Of a stretch of 64,000 nucleotides of DNA, positions 27,334 to 36,444 are shown in pieces (the stretch's first letter is position 1; the number at the start of each line of letters is the position of its first letter). The stretch is from NCBI RefSeq assembly GCF_027922005.1, contig NZ_BSEV01000002.1:124001-188000 (forward strand). Reading direction: 5' to 3'. The notes beneath the pieces were generated by a model. It ran no database searches, had not been told where the DNA came from, and saw only the letters and a list, made by a program, of their open reading frames with translations. Origin of the DNA: Streptosporangium carneum. Lineage in GTDB: Bacteria; Actinomycetota; Actinomycetes; Streptosporangiales; Streptosporangiaceae. The position numbers were made by a program, and so were the translations under genes.

Positions 27334-28191
27334 ATGTCTCCGACCTACAGTCCGACCGTCCGCCTTCGCCGTCTGGCCCGTGAACTACGCAGGATGCGAG
27401 AGGAGAGCGGGCTGAGTCCCGAAGACGCCGCAGCACGCCTGGGGTGGAGTCGCAGCAAAGTAAGCCGCCTCGAAACGGGTCGCACTCGTGCGAGTCCTGT
27501 CGACGTCGCTACTGCCTGTGATCTTTATGGCGTCAATTCATCGATTCGCGCCGGATTGATCCAGCTTGCGAAAGAGGTCCGGCAGCGAGGCTGGTGGACC
27601 GCCTACGCCGACGTGTTCACCGGCTCGTACATCGGCCTGGAAGATGAAGCGGCCGTGATTCACCAGTGGGAGGTTCAACTCGTTCCCGGCCTTCTACAGA
27701 CCGAGGACTACGCCCGAGCGGTGATCAGCGCTGGCAGGCCGGATCCGCAGAACGCCGACGACATCCAGCGACGGGTCATGGCTCGCATGGCACGGCGAAC
27801 CCTGCTCAGTCGCCCCAACGCACCAGAGCTTCACGCCGTGCTCGACGAAGGAGTCATCCGTCGCCCGATCGGCGGCCGCGAGTCGATGCGCGATCAATTG
27901 GACGCACTTTTGAGTGCAGCACGACGTCCTAACGTCATGCTGCGCATTCTTCCCTACAGCGCCGGAGCACACGCAGGACTGGAGGGCTCGTTCACCGTTC
28001 TCTCCTTCACCGAGCAGGTCGATCCCAACGTCGCCTACGTAGAAGGGACAGCCGGTGACGTATATGTTGAGAGCTCAGATCAGGTGGATCGCTATAAAAT
28101 GGCATTTGACCGTATCTGCGACGTGGCCCTATCCCGGGAAGCCTCCATGAGGCTGATCTCCGATGCTAAGGAACAGTTACTCCATGACTGA
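27334..28191 (+). CDS. Scr1-family XRE transcriptional regulator (WhiJ/AbaA-type)
   Basis: A 285-aa regulator. N-terminal helix-turn-helix: LRRMREESGLSPEDAAARLGWSRSKVSRLETGRT. The C-terminal Scr1 (DUF5753) domain has GLEDEAAVIHQWEVQLVPGLLQTEDYARAV, LHAVLDEGVIRRPIGG and VMLRILPYSAGAHAGLEGSF. No ribosome site precedes the ATG, so it may be leaderless. Codon third positions are less GC-rich than neighbours in the first 80 codons. It overlaps the DUF397 gene by 8 bases. In S. coelicolor whiJ-type clusters, an XRE protein, an RsbW-like ATPase and a DUF397 protein act together on development; the same trio is seen here. Confidence 0.9.
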   Translation: MSPTYSPTVRLRRLARELRRMREESGLSPEDAAARLGWSRSKVSRLETGRTRASPVDVATACDLYGVNSSIRAGLIQLAKEVRQRGWWTAYADVFTGSYIGLEDEAAVIHQWEVQLVPGLLQTEDYARAVISAGRPDPQNADDIQRRVMARMARRTLLSRPNAPELHAVLDEGVIRRPIGGRESMRDQLDALLSAARRPNVMLRILPYSAGAHAGLEGSFTVLSFTEQVDPNVAYVEGTAGDVYVESSDQVDRYKMAFDRICDVALSREASMRLISDAKEQLLHD

Positions 28192-28390
28192 TCTGTCGAA
28201 CGCCAGATGGCGCAAGAGCAGCCAGAGCGGTAGCGGCAACAACTGTGTCGAGGTGGCTGACAACCTTCCCCACATCGTGGCCGTTCGGGACAGCAAGGAC
28301 CCTCATGGTCCGGCTCTGCTCTTCTCCCCCGGTGGCTGGCGAGCATTCGTCGAGGGTGTCAGGGGCGGTGAGTTCGACGGCGTGAGCTGA
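28184..28390 (+). CDS. DUF397 protein
   Basis: A 68-aa DUF397 protein: ARWRKSSQSGSGNNCVEVAD at the N-terminus, then AVRDSKDPHGPALLFSPGGWRAFVEGVRGGEF. It is full length for the family, which includes small partners of Scr1-type XRE regulators. ATG 28184 overlaps the XRE stop, with AAGGA upstream. A perfect palindromic terminator follows 23 bases after the stop. Confidence 0.93.
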   Translation: MTDLSNARWRKSSQSGSGNNCVEVADNLPHIVAVRDSKDPHGPALLFSPGGWRAFVEGVRGGEFDGVS

Positions 28391-28413
28391 CCGTTCCACA
28401 GCGGCCCCGTCTC

Positions 28414-28436
28414 CCCTCCCTTCGAAGGGAGGGTTT
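28414..28436 (+). terminator. Strong intrinsic terminator after DUF397 gene
   Basis: CCCTCCCTT-CG-AAGGGAGGG is a perfect 20-bp palindrome (28414-28433) followed by TTT. It is one of the few hairpins here with a T tail. It closes the XRE-DUF397 operon. Confidence 0.85.
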
Positions 28437-28439
28437 CAG

Positions 28440-28478
28440 CCCCTTCAACGGGGGGTTTCACTCTCCCCCAAAGGAGAG
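28440..28478. terminator. Two further hairpins following the terminator
   Basis: CCCC-TTCAAC-GGGG (about 28440-28453, followed by TTT) and CTCTCC-CCCAAA-GGAGAG (28461-28478). With the preceding palindrome they make three consecutive hairpins within 65 bases, each with purine-rich right arms, before the next gene. Confidence 0.55.
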
Positions 28479-28529
28479 CTGTTGAAAAATCCCGCGCACG
28501 GCCCCCTTGCGGTTACGTAGCTTGGCCGC

Positions 28530-29153
28530 ATGGATTTCTTCACCGCGCCACCGCCTCGTGATCAGGAGCCGGAAGAGGAAACGAAGTCTCCTCCGTGGGC
28601 CGCTCCCCCGGATGACGTCCTGGGGGGTGTCGCCCCCATCGGACGGATTTTGTTCCAGAGCGAAACGCTGGTCATCGCCCTGGCGAGCGTCACCGCCTTT
28701 CCCGAAGGTGCGGAGATCGGCATTCGGATGACGGCCCGCCGTGTCGAAGGGGTGAACGACGACACGTGGGAGGACCAGCACGACGTGCTGTTCGGACATC
28801 GTCGCCACCGGTTCCGTCCCGGACAGTCGCTTGACGACTCGGTCATCCGTTTCGGCGTCCGCTTCCCCGACGGCTCCAAGGCGACGACCCTGGACGACAG
28901 ACCGGGCCGGTACGAATCGCCTCCGCCACGTCCTGAGGGGCCGATCCTCGACAACAGGGGCGGGGGAAGCGGGTCGGGAAGCTCCCGTTCCGCCAACAGC
29001 AGTTGGAAACTGTGGCTGTGGCCGCTGCCGCCGCCGGAGCCGTTCGAGTTCGCGGTCGAGTGGCCCGCCTTCGGCGTGCCGTTGACGTTCACCGAGATCG
29101 ACGGCGCGGCGATCGCCACCGCCGCCGGGCAGGCACAGCCCTACTGGCCCTGA
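28530..29153 (+). CDS. Conserved hypothetical protein, 207 aa
   Basis: I do not recognise a function. The protein begins MDFFTAPPPRDQEPEEE, Pro/Glu-rich and disordered. A beta-rich core follows (RILFQSETLVIALASVTAFP, AEIGIRMTARRVEG, FRPGQSLDDSVIRFGVRFPDG), then a Gly/Ser linker (NRGGGSGSGSSR) and a C-terminal strand region SWKLWLWPLPPPEPFEFAVEWPAFGV. The EIGI/FGVRF pattern suggests an immunoglobulin-like sandwich. It has no signal peptide or membrane helix. Similar proteins are scattered as singletons in actinomycetes (memory only). Coding bias is clear in this frame. Confidence 0.75.
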   Translation: MDFFTAPPPRDQEPEEETKSPPWAAPPDDVLGGVAPIGRILFQSETLVIALASVTAFPEGAEIGIRMTARRVEGVNDDTWEDQHDVLFGHRRHRFRPGQSLDDSVIRFGVRFPDGSKATTLDDRPGRYESPPPRPEGPILDNRGGGSGSGSSRSANSSWKLWLWPLPPPEPFEFAVEWPAFGVPLTFTEIDGAAIATAAGQAQPYWP

Positions 29154-29833
29154 CCTACTGGCCCTGACCGACGCACGGCGTACGCGGCCCACCGGATTCG
29201 GCTGCCCCAAAGGGCGTCACCCTACGGACCGCCCCTGAGTTTCCAATGGCTTCCCCGACGAATGTCGGCATCGTCTCAGGTTGGCGGTGGGGGCACGGTC
29301 TCACATCGGCGCTCTGGTGCGACCGGTGGGAAACAAGCACCAGAACCAGGGGCCGCCTTCACACGGATCCTGCCCAGAGCGAGAACGACGCGAGTGTGAC
29401 CGCCGCTTCGCAAGGGGTGGCGGTCTCGTCGTGTCGGATGCCACTGCCGGTCGGTTCCCTTGTAAGGCCCGGTCGGCTTCGGACGCGACGGCGTGCCGAC
29501 CTCGAAGCCGAGACGGAGGAGACGCGGAACAGCAGACGGGACGAACGAGATCCCGTCGTCGCCCCACTCGGAAACCAACGGACGACCACGGTGATCCGGC
29601 GAAGCGACGGGGGTCAACGGCGCGAACGCGCGGCTCGTCGTGTCGTGACGGCGGCCCCCGAGACAGCGCCCCCGGGACAGCGGTAAGACGTGACCCGTCA
29701 TTCCTTTGTCCGTGAAGCGGCCGTCCATAAATAAATACCGTTAAGATCAGTAATAACCGGTTACCGAACGGGGTGGTTGACCTTATCGTGTGTAACGACG
29801 ACAGAGGACGCGTACGGTAGGAGATATTCCCCC
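29154..29833. other. 680-base gene-poor stretch
   Basis: No reading frame here has a recognisable family, a ribosome site or actinomycete codon bias. Several frames on both strands are open only because of GC content. The last 110 bases (about 29720-29830) are AT-rich and hold a 10-bp palindrome TAACCGGTTA (29754-29763), probably the promoter region of the methyltransferase gene. Confidence 0.5.
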
Positions 29834-30649
29834 GTGGTGAAAAGCGATGATTCACCCCTTTTTCAGCAATCGCCCGAAATCGATACCACGGTGCCGCACT
29901 CGGCCCGGATCTGGAACTACTGGCTGGGCGGCAAGGACAACTACCCGGTCGACCGCGAGGCCGGTGACCAGTTCACCGGGATCTTCCCGGGGATCGCCGA
30001 GCTCGCCCGCGCGTCCCGGCACTTTCTCGCCCGGGCCGTCCGGCATCTGGCCGGTGAGGAGCAGGTCCGTCAGTTCCTGGACGTCGGCACAGGCCTGCCG
30101 ACCGTCGACAACACCCACGAGGTGGCCCAGCGGGTGGCCCCGGAGTCACGCATCGTCTACGTCGACAACGACCCCCTTGTGCTGGTGCACGCCGACGCCC
30201 TGCTCACCAGCACCCCCCAGGGGGTAAGCACCTACATCAACGCCGATCTGCACAACCCGGACACGATTCTGGCGGCCGCGGCCGAAACACTGGACTTCAC
30301 CCGGCCCGTCGCGCTCGTACTGCTGCAGATCACGGGACACATCCGCGACACCGGCGAGGCGCACGCCATCGTGAGACGTCTCATGGACGCCCTGCCCTCA
30401 GGCAGCTTCCTCGTGTTCAACGACAGCGCCGACACCAACGCGGAGAACGTCTCGGCCACGCAGCAGTACAACGACAGTGGCGCGGCCCCCTACCACCTGC
30501 GCAGTCCGGAAGAGCTCGCCGGTTTCTTCGACGGCCTTGATCTCCTGGAACCCGGCGTCGTCCCGATCACACGGTGGCGGCCCGAGACACCTCTCCTCGG
30601 CCCGTCCGCCGATGTGGACGCGCTGGGCGGCGTCGCCCGCAAAAGATAG
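29834..30649 (+). CDS. SAM-dependent methyltransferase, DUF574 type
   Basis: A 271-aa protein of the actinobacterial DUF574 (Methyltransf_19) family. It starts with the family signature PHSARIWNYWLGGKDNYPVDREAG, and continues with the SAM-binding motif I variant RQFLDVGTGLPTVDNTHEVA and acidic residue VYVDNDPLVL. The middle has the VALVLLQITGHI stretch and the end ITRWRPETP. GTG 29834 (a second GTG follows directly) has AGGAG 10 bases upstream; an in-frame ATG at 29777 lacks one. Substrates of this family are unknown; genes often sit beside Scr1-type XRE regulators, as here. Confidence 0.88.
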   Translation: MVKSDDSPLFQQSPEIDTTVPHSARIWNYWLGGKDNYPVDREAGDQFTGIFPGIAELARASRHFLARAVRHLAGEEQVRQFLDVGTGLPTVDNTHEVAQRVAPESRIVYVDNDPLVLVHADALLTSTPQGVSTYINADLHNPDTILAAAAETLDFTRPVALVLLQITGHIRDTGEAHAIVRRLMDALPSGSFLVFNDSADTNAENVSATQQYNDSGAAPYHLRSPEELAGFFDGLDLLEPGVVPITRWRPETPLLGPSADVDALGGVARKR

Positions 30650-30796
30650 CGCCCGGACACACGGTGATCGATTCTCACCCGTCGCGAGGAGAGTCGCGAG
30701 GAGAACGGTCACCGCGCGCCAGTGCGTCCGAGGCGGCACAACGCGGTCCGACGTCGGCGACCGTCGTCAGGGAAAGTGCAAGGAAAGCGATTGAGC

Positions 30797-31702
30797 ATGA
30801 ACATCGAGATCACAAGGGGCCCGATCGCGGACGGCTCCCCCACCGAGACCGGGCCCACCGTGCTGCGAATGCTGTTGGGCGTCCAGCTTCGTCGGCTACG
30901 AGAGGTCCGGAGCATCACCCTTGAGGAGGCGGGTGAAACGATCCGGGCGTCACGCTCCAAGATCAGCCGCCTGGAGCTGGGGCGCACCGGCTTCAAGCAG
31001 CGTGACGTAGCCGATCTTCTCACCCTCTACGGCCTCACCGACGAGGCGGAGCGCGCCACGCTGCTGACGATGGCCAAGCAGGCCAACCTGCCCGGCTGGT
31101 GGCACACCTACAGCGACCTGGTGCCAAGCTGGTTCAGCTCCTATCTCGGGCTGGAGCAGGCCGCCGACGTCATCCGCAGCTACGAGGTCCAGCTCGTCCC
31201 CGATCTGCTGCAGACCAGAGACTACGCCCGCGCCGTCATCCGGCTCGCCCACCAGGACCTCACGAGCGCCGAGATCGAGCGCCATGTCGAACTGCGGATG
31301 AAACGGCAGCAGATCCTGCGCCGGCCGAACGCTCCCAGACTGTGGACCGTCATCGACGAGGCGGCGCTACGCCGCCCGATCGGCGGCACGGCGGTGATGC
31401 GCGCCCAGTTCGAGCACCTGATCGACGTCACCGGACTCAACCATGTCACCGTCCAGATCATGCCGTTCAGCGCCGGCGGCCACGCCGCGTCCGGCGGTCC
31501 CATCACCATCCTGCGCATGCCCGAGCAGCGACTCCCGGACGTGGTCTGTCTCAAGCAGCTCGCCAGCGCCGTCTACCCCGACAAGCCGAGCGACATCCAG
31601 CGCTACTGGCACATCATGAACCAGTTGGTGATCCAGGCCGAACCGTCGGCCCAGACGCGGAAGATGCTCCACCAGCTCGTCAACAGGCTCCCCAGACACT
31701 GA
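30797..31702 (+). CDS. Second Scr1-family XRE transcriptional regulator
   Basis: A 301-aa paralogue of the regulator at 27334. HTH: LRRLREVRSITLEEAGETIRASRSKISRLELGRTG. The Scr1 domain is visible as GLEQAADVIRSYEVQLVPDLLQTRDYARAV, LWTVIDEAALRRPIGGTAVM and VTVQIMPFSAGGHAASGGP. No DUF397 gene follows. ATG 30797 is chosen; TTG 30791 is better spaced to AAGGAAAG and may be the real start. It lies 147 bases after the methyltransferase gene in the same direction and may be co-transcribed. Confidence 0.9.
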   Translation: MNIEITRGPIADGSPTETGPTVLRMLLGVQLRRLREVRSITLEEAGETIRASRSKISRLELGRTGFKQRDVADLLTLYGLTDEAERATLLTMAKQANLPGWWHTYSDLVPSWFSSYLGLEQAADVIRSYEVQLVPDLLQTRDYARAVIRLAHQDLTSAEIERHVELRMKRQQILRRPNAPRLWTVIDEAALRRPIGGTAVMRAQFEHLIDVTGLNHVTVQIMPFSAGGHAASGGPITILRMPEQRLPDVVCLKQLASAVYPDKPSDIQRYWHIMNQLVIQAEPSAQTRKMLHQLVNRLPRH

Positions 31703-31855
31703 GAGCACCAGCCGGGCGGGCATCGATCGCCTCACCAGAGCTCAGCTGAGACGGCCGCCGGACCTCCGCCCCCTCCGCGCGAACAAAGCGAACCATCCAC
31801 ACCAGAAGCGCCAAGCGAACCCCGACCAGGAAAACAGCCTCCGCACCACGACCAA

Positions 31856-31886
31856 CCCGGTACGGCCCACGTGGAGCCGTACCGGG
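31856..31886 (-). terminator. Intrinsic terminator of the sigma-factor gene
   Basis: Perfect 11-bp stem CCCGGTACGGC / GCCGTACCGGG with a 9-nt loop, 11 bases beyond the stop codon of the minus-strand sigma gene. It could also end transcription from the convergent XRE gene. Confidence 0.8.
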
Positions 31887-31897
31887 CAGGAGTCGGC

Positions 31898-32836
<939 letters not shown>

Positions 32837-33258
32837 CCGATGGCACCTCGCTCCGCCTGCTTATGGCAGGCCCACGCGCTCATTCAAGACCCCATGCACG
32901 CGGACATGCCTCTTGCCTCATCAACGCTCGGATCAGGGCAAAGATTCCCTAAAAAAGTACGCCCAGAGAATGGTTTTAGATTTCCTCCTCAGGGAGGATG
33001 CCCTCGGGCACGACGTCATGGGGACCCCCGCTTCCCTAGCGGGACCGTCTCAAACCACGCGCCTCATACGAACTCACCACACCACGAACGGCCACCCCGC
33101 CACACCCGCCTCCGCCGTGCCCGTCGTGCCCGTCTCGCCATACCCGCCGCCGCGCACACCGCCGTCACCCACGCGTCGCCACGCCCACGCCGCCGCACAC
33201 GGCGTCACACACGCGCCGCCACACTCACCGCCGTCGCGCGCACGCACGCACGCCGACG
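32837..33258. other. Upstream region of the sigma gene and low-complexity tract
   Basis: 32837-33000 is AT-richer and should hold the sigma-factor promoter on the minus strand. 33060-33258 is an unusual C/A/G-rich low-complexity tract (strings of CGCCGC, CACGC, CCACAC) almost without T. No convincing gene is seen on either strand. Confidence 0.5.
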
Positions 33259-34617
33259 TCACAGGTGGTCGCCGCGCACCTCCGCGATGACCGAGGCGAG
33301 CATCGCCCCGACGTCGCCCAGGACATGCCGCCCCTGCTCGACCACCCGGCGACCTCCGGAGACGACCGAGTGCACGTCCGCGGCCGTCGCGGCGAACACC
33401 GTGATCTCCTCGATGTCGTTTCCGGACGCGCCCGCCGTACGGACCGAGTCGAGGCGCACGGAGACCAGGTCGGCCCACGCGCCCGGCACGAGCATGCCCG
33501 CGTCGGGGAAGCCGAGCGAGGCGTGGCCCGCGGTGGTCGCGGCCTGGATCAGTTCGGCGGCCGTCCAGTGGCCGCGTTGCTCGGTGACCAGTCGTTCGTT
33601 CAGCTCGACCGCCCGCGCCTCCTCCAGCAGGTCCACGACCGCCTGGCTGTCGGAGCCCAGCGTGATCGGCGACCCCGCGTCGAACAGCGCTCTGGCGGGC
33701 CCGAGGCCGTCCGCCAGGTCCCGCTCGGTCGTCGGGCACACGCAGACGTGGGTGCGTGACTGGCCGAGCAGCGCGATGTCCACCTCGGAGAGGTGAACGG
33801 CGTGCACGGCCGTCGTGCGAGGGCCGAGGATGTCGTGTTCGTTGAGCAGCTGGACCGGGCTGGCGGCGTACACCTCGATGCAGGCGGTGTTCTCCGCGCG
33901 CTGTTCGGACACGTGGACGTGCAGCGGGACCGCGTGGTGGTGGGAGAAGGCCCCGACCACGGGCATCTGTTCCGCGGGGACCGCGCGCACCGAGTGCAGG
34001 GCCGCCCCGACCTCGACGTCCCGCTCGCCGCGGTAGGCGTCCAGGAGTTTCTCGACCCGGACGGCCCATCTTCCCGCGTCGCCGTCGCCGAACCGCAGCT
34101 GGGCGCCCGTCAGCGGGACGCCGATGCCGCCGCTCAGGTAGCAGGCGTCCAGCAGCGCGATGCGCAGACCCGCCTCCCTCGCGGCCTCGACGAGCGCGTG
34201 CCCCATGGCGTTGGGATCGTCGTACGGCCTGCCGCCGGGGGTGTGGTGGAGGTAGTGGAACTCTCCGACGCAGGTGACACCGGCCAGCGCCATCTCGGCG
34301 AAGGCGGCCGTGGCCAGTCTGCGGTGGGAGTCGGGGTCCAGCGTTCCGGCCACGCCGTACATCTGCTCGCGCCAGGTCCAGAAGCTGCCCTTCTCCCGCT
34401 GCGTCGCCCCGCGCAGTGCCCGGTGGAAGGCGTGGGAGTGCGCGTTGGCCAGGCCGGGCAGGGTCAGCCCGGCAAGGTGTACGGCTCCCGCCGGAGGGGC
34501 GGCCAGCCCCGGCGCGACATCGGCGATCCGGGAGTCGGCGACCGTGACGAGGACCCCGGCGACGACCTCGCCGGGCGGCAGCCAGGCCAGTTCACACCAG
34601 TAGTTCGTTTCCGGCAC
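33259..34617 (-). CDS. hutF: Formimidoylglutamate deiminase HutF
   Basis: A 452-aa amidohydrolase that converts N-formimidoyl-L-glutamate to N-formyl-L-glutamate and ammonia in histidine breakdown. It starts with the family block NYWCELAWLPPGE. Metal ligands are visible: LPGLANAHSHAFHRALRG (HxH), then HVHVSEQRAEN (His), HAVHLSEVD (His) and ITLGSDSQAV (Asp). GTG 34617 follows GGGAGCGCC with correct spacing. The open frame extends to 34746, but that part lacks homology-like sequence and holds a palindromic operator. Other hut genes are not adjacent. A 20-bp palindrome at 34695-34714 matches one near the RpiR regulator. Confidence 0.93.
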   Translation of the reverse strand: MPETNYWCELAWLPPGEVVAGVLVTVADSRIADVAPGLAAPPAGAVHLAGLTLPGLANAHSHAFHRALRGATQREKGSFWTWREQMYGVAGTLDPDSHRRLATAAFAEMALAGVTCVGEFHYLHHTPGGRPYDDPNAMGHALVEAAREAGLRIALLDACYLSGGIGVPLTGAQLRFGDGDAGRWAVRVEKLLDAYRGERDVEVGAALHSVRAVPAEQMPVVGAFSHHHAVPLHVHVSEQRAENTACIEVYAASPVQLLNEHDILGPRTTAVHAVHLSEVDIALLGQSRTHVCVCPTTERDLADGLGPARALFDAGSPITLGSDSQAVVDLLEEARAVELNERLVTEQRGHWTAAELIQAATTAGHASLGFPDAGMLVPGAWADLVSVRLDSVRTAGASGNDIEEITVFAATAADVHSVVSGGRRVVEQGRHVLGDVGAMLASVIAEVRGDHL

Positions 34618-34694
34618 GGGCGCTCCCAGAGCGGTGACGGGGACGGTCGTCCCCGTGCGAGAGTCAGGTCTTCGCCACGGATACCTTCCCGCTG

Positions 34695-34714
34695 CGTGAA
34701 TGGCTTCATTCACG
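34695..34714. promoter_or_regulatory. Palindromic operator candidate upstream of hutF
   Basis: CGTGAATG-GCTT-CATTCACG is a perfect 20-base dyad, 78 bases upstream of the hutF start. Its core GTGAAT-N6-ATTCAC is found again at 39723-39740 upstream of the RpiR-family gene. Both sites are outside genes. Confidence 0.65.
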
Positions 34715-34866
34715 AACAGGGCGCGCTCTCCGTATGAAGCGCCCAAAGGTCCCTCAAGGCGTGACTGACTCCTGCCCCGCGAACGGCTTGATCACGCGCT
34801 TCGGCTCCCGTGGCCGGTGTCCCGTCAGGCCCGGCCGGTGGGCCTGGCGGGTCGGCCGACCGGCCT

Positions 34867-35538
34867 CTACGTGGGGCGAACGGTGATCTCGGTGACGTGG
34901 GCGTCCGGGCTCGCGGTCACCGCCGTCAGCACTGCCCTGGCCACCGAGTCGGCGGCCAGGTACTTGTCGGCCTCGTAGGGCGCCCCTTCCTGTTCTCGCA
35001 CCTCACGCTGCATGTCGGTGTCGATCCGTCCCGGATAGACCGTGGTCACGCGCAGGCGCGGCTCCTCGAGCCTGAGCGCGTCCGCGAAGGCGCGAAGCGC
35101 GAACTTGCTGGCGGCGTAGGAGGCCCAGTTCGGGTTGGCGCGCAGGCCCGCGCCCGAGTTGATCAGCACGACGTGGCCTCGGGCCGCGCGCAGCGCGGGC
35201 AGCAGGAGCCTGGTCAGCTCCGCCGCCGCGATCAGGTTGATCTCCATCGTGCGCCGCCAGACGTCGGCGGGGGTCTGTTCGATCGAGCCCAGGGTCACCC
35301 TGCCGGCGCTGTGCACCAGGACGTCGAGCCGCTCGACGGCGGCGACGTCGGCCTCGGTGACGGCGGTGAGCTCGACCGGCCAGGGGCGCGCCCCCGGCAA
35401 CCGGGCGGACAGTTCGGCCAGCGCCTCGGCGTCACGACCGCCCAGCAGGAGGTCGTGGGTCGGGGCCAGGGCGCGCGCGATCGCGGCGCCCACTCCCCTG
35501 GAGGCTCCGGTCACCAGTGCGACGGGGCGTGCGGACAT
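34867..35538 (-). CDS. Short-chain dehydrogenase/reductase (classical SDR)
   Basis: A 223-aa SDR. NAD(P)-binding TGASRGVGAAIARAL near the N-terminus, followed by LLGGRDAEAL, which suggests NADP preference (Arg after strand 2). VLVHSAGRVTLGSIE replaces the NNAG motif by HSAG. Catalytic Ser in VVLINSGAG and YAASK in NWASYAASKFALRAFADALR. ATG 35538 is chosen: AGGGTG lies upstream at suitable spacing; GTG 35547 is the alternative. The substrate is unknown. It is 10 bases downstream of the 118-aa-class gene and in operon with it. Confidence 0.85.
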   Translation of the reverse strand: MSARPVALVTGASRGVGAAIARALAPTHDLLLGGRDAEALAELSARLPGARPWPVELTAVTEADVAAVERLDVLVHSAGRVTLGSIEQTPADVWRRTMEINLIAAAELTRLLLPALRAARGHVVLINSGAGLRANPNWASYAASKFALRAFADALRLEEPRLRVTTVYPGRIDTDMQREVREQEGAPYEADKYLAADSVARAVLTAVTASPDAHVTEITVRPT

Positions 35539-35548
35539 GTGGATCACC

Positions 35549-35875
35549 CTACTCCGGGCGGAACGTCCCGGGCCCCGGGCGCTCCAGGGTCAGGGCGTAG
35601 ACGTCGTGCGGGTAGCGGTGATCGGTCGGGTGGATCCTGACCTCCTCGGCGGCGGCCTCCAGGATCACGCACCGGTACCACTGTCCGCCCTCGAGGAACC
35701 GCCAGGGGCCGCTCAACACCGCGAGCCCCGAGCGGTGGACCTCGTCGTGCGCCTCCTCCTGTGGGCCCGGCTCCCCGAGCGGATAGCCGAACACGGTCAG
35801 CGGCTGCCACGCGCCGTCCACGGGGCGCAGGAAGCCCAGCAGGGCGCCGTCGTCGTCACGTCTGATCTCTCGCAT
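35549..35875 (-). CDS. Conserved hypothetical protein, 108 aa
   Basis: A small soluble protein with no recognised domain: MREIRRDDDGALLGFLRP at the N-terminus, GAWQPLTVFGYPLGEPGP, GLAVLSGPWRFLEGGQWYRC and HPTDHRYPHDVYALTLERP. It looks like a compact beta-rich fold. ATG 35875 is the start nearest the divergent PadR promoter; upstream in-frame codons run into that promoter. The gene begins 38 bases from the PadR gene on the other strand and continues into the SDR gene, so the pair may be controlled by the shared PadR operator. Confidence 0.7.
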   Translation of the reverse strand: MREIRRDDDGALLGFLRPVDGAWQPLTVFGYPLGEPGPQEEAHDEVHRSGLAVLSGPWRFLEGGQWYRCVILEAAAEEVRIHPTDHRYPHDVYALTLERPGPGTFRPE

Positions 35876-35877
35876 GG

Positions 35878-35913
35878 TTGACACCATACTCAAACTTGAA
35901 TACAAATTTGTAT
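35878..35913 (+). promoter_or_regulatory. Leaderless PadR promoter with overlapping palindromic operator
   Basis: TTGACA (35878-35883), 17 bases, then TACAAA (35901-35906) is a near-consensus promoter. The expected transcription start falls at or next to the ATG at 35914. A perfect 14-bp palindrome ATACAAATTTGTAT (35900-35913) covers the -10 element and abuts the start codon. An imperfect copy CAAACTTG lies just upstream (35891-35898). Confidence 0.8.
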
Positions 35914-36444
35914 ATGTCCTCCACTCGCGTCCTGCTGCTCGGCGTACTGCTCGACGGCCCGCTGCACGGCTACGAGGTACGGCGTCGCCTCGAACTCATG
36001 GGCACCCATCACTGGGCCAACGTGGCCTACGGCTCGATCTACCACGGGCTGAGCAAGATGGCCGACGAGGGCCTGCTGGAACGGGTCGAGGAGGGCAAGG
36101 GCGGCAAGACCGTCTACGCGATCACCGAGGTCGGCCGCGCCGAGTTCGGGCGACACCTGTTGAGCCACTGGTGGGAGATCAAGCCGATCGTGGACCCGTT
36201 CCAGGTGGCGCTCACCTTCATGGACCGTCTCTCGGCCGGGGAGCTCGCGTCCGCGATGGAGGCCAGGGCGGCACAGCTCCACTTCGCCATCTCGATGACC
36301 GAGCGCGCGATGGGCGGCAAGCAGGCCTACGGCGCTCCCCGGCACATCGACGAGTGCCTCAGGCTCAACGTCCTGGAACTCCAGGCCCAGCTCACATGGC
36401 TGAACGAGGCCATGGAGAAGGTGAAGAACGGCGAACTTCCCTGA
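35914..36444 (+). CDS. PadR family transcriptional regulator
   Basis: A 176-aa PadR/Vir-type repressor. Winged helix: VLLLGVLLDGPLHGYEVRRRLEL, VAYGSIYHGLSKMADEGLLERV, YAITEVGRAEF. The C-terminal helical part (QVALTFMDRLSAGELASAMEAR and the last 40 residues) is the dimerisation coiled coil. No Shine-Dalgarno precedes ATG 35914, in agreement with the leaderless promoter. A palindrome over its own -10 box indicates autorepression and probably control of the divergent hypothetical-SDR pair. A link to the DrrAB-type exporter 410 bases downstream is also plausible, since PadR proteins often control drug exporters. Confidence 0.9.
   Translation: MSSTRVLLLGVLLDGPLHGYEVRRRLELMGTHHWANVAYGSIYHGLSKMADEGLLERVEEGKGGKTVYAITEVGRAEFGRHLLSHWWEIKPIVDPFQVALTFMDRLSAGELASAMEARAAQLHFAISMTERAMGGKQAYGAPRHIDECLRLNVLELQAQLTWLNEAMEKVKNGELP

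Noticed and set aside
29276..29728. 150-codon minus-strand frame in the gene-poor stretch
   Set aside because: There is no family resemblance, no Shine-Dalgarno and weak codon bias; other frames here are equally open.
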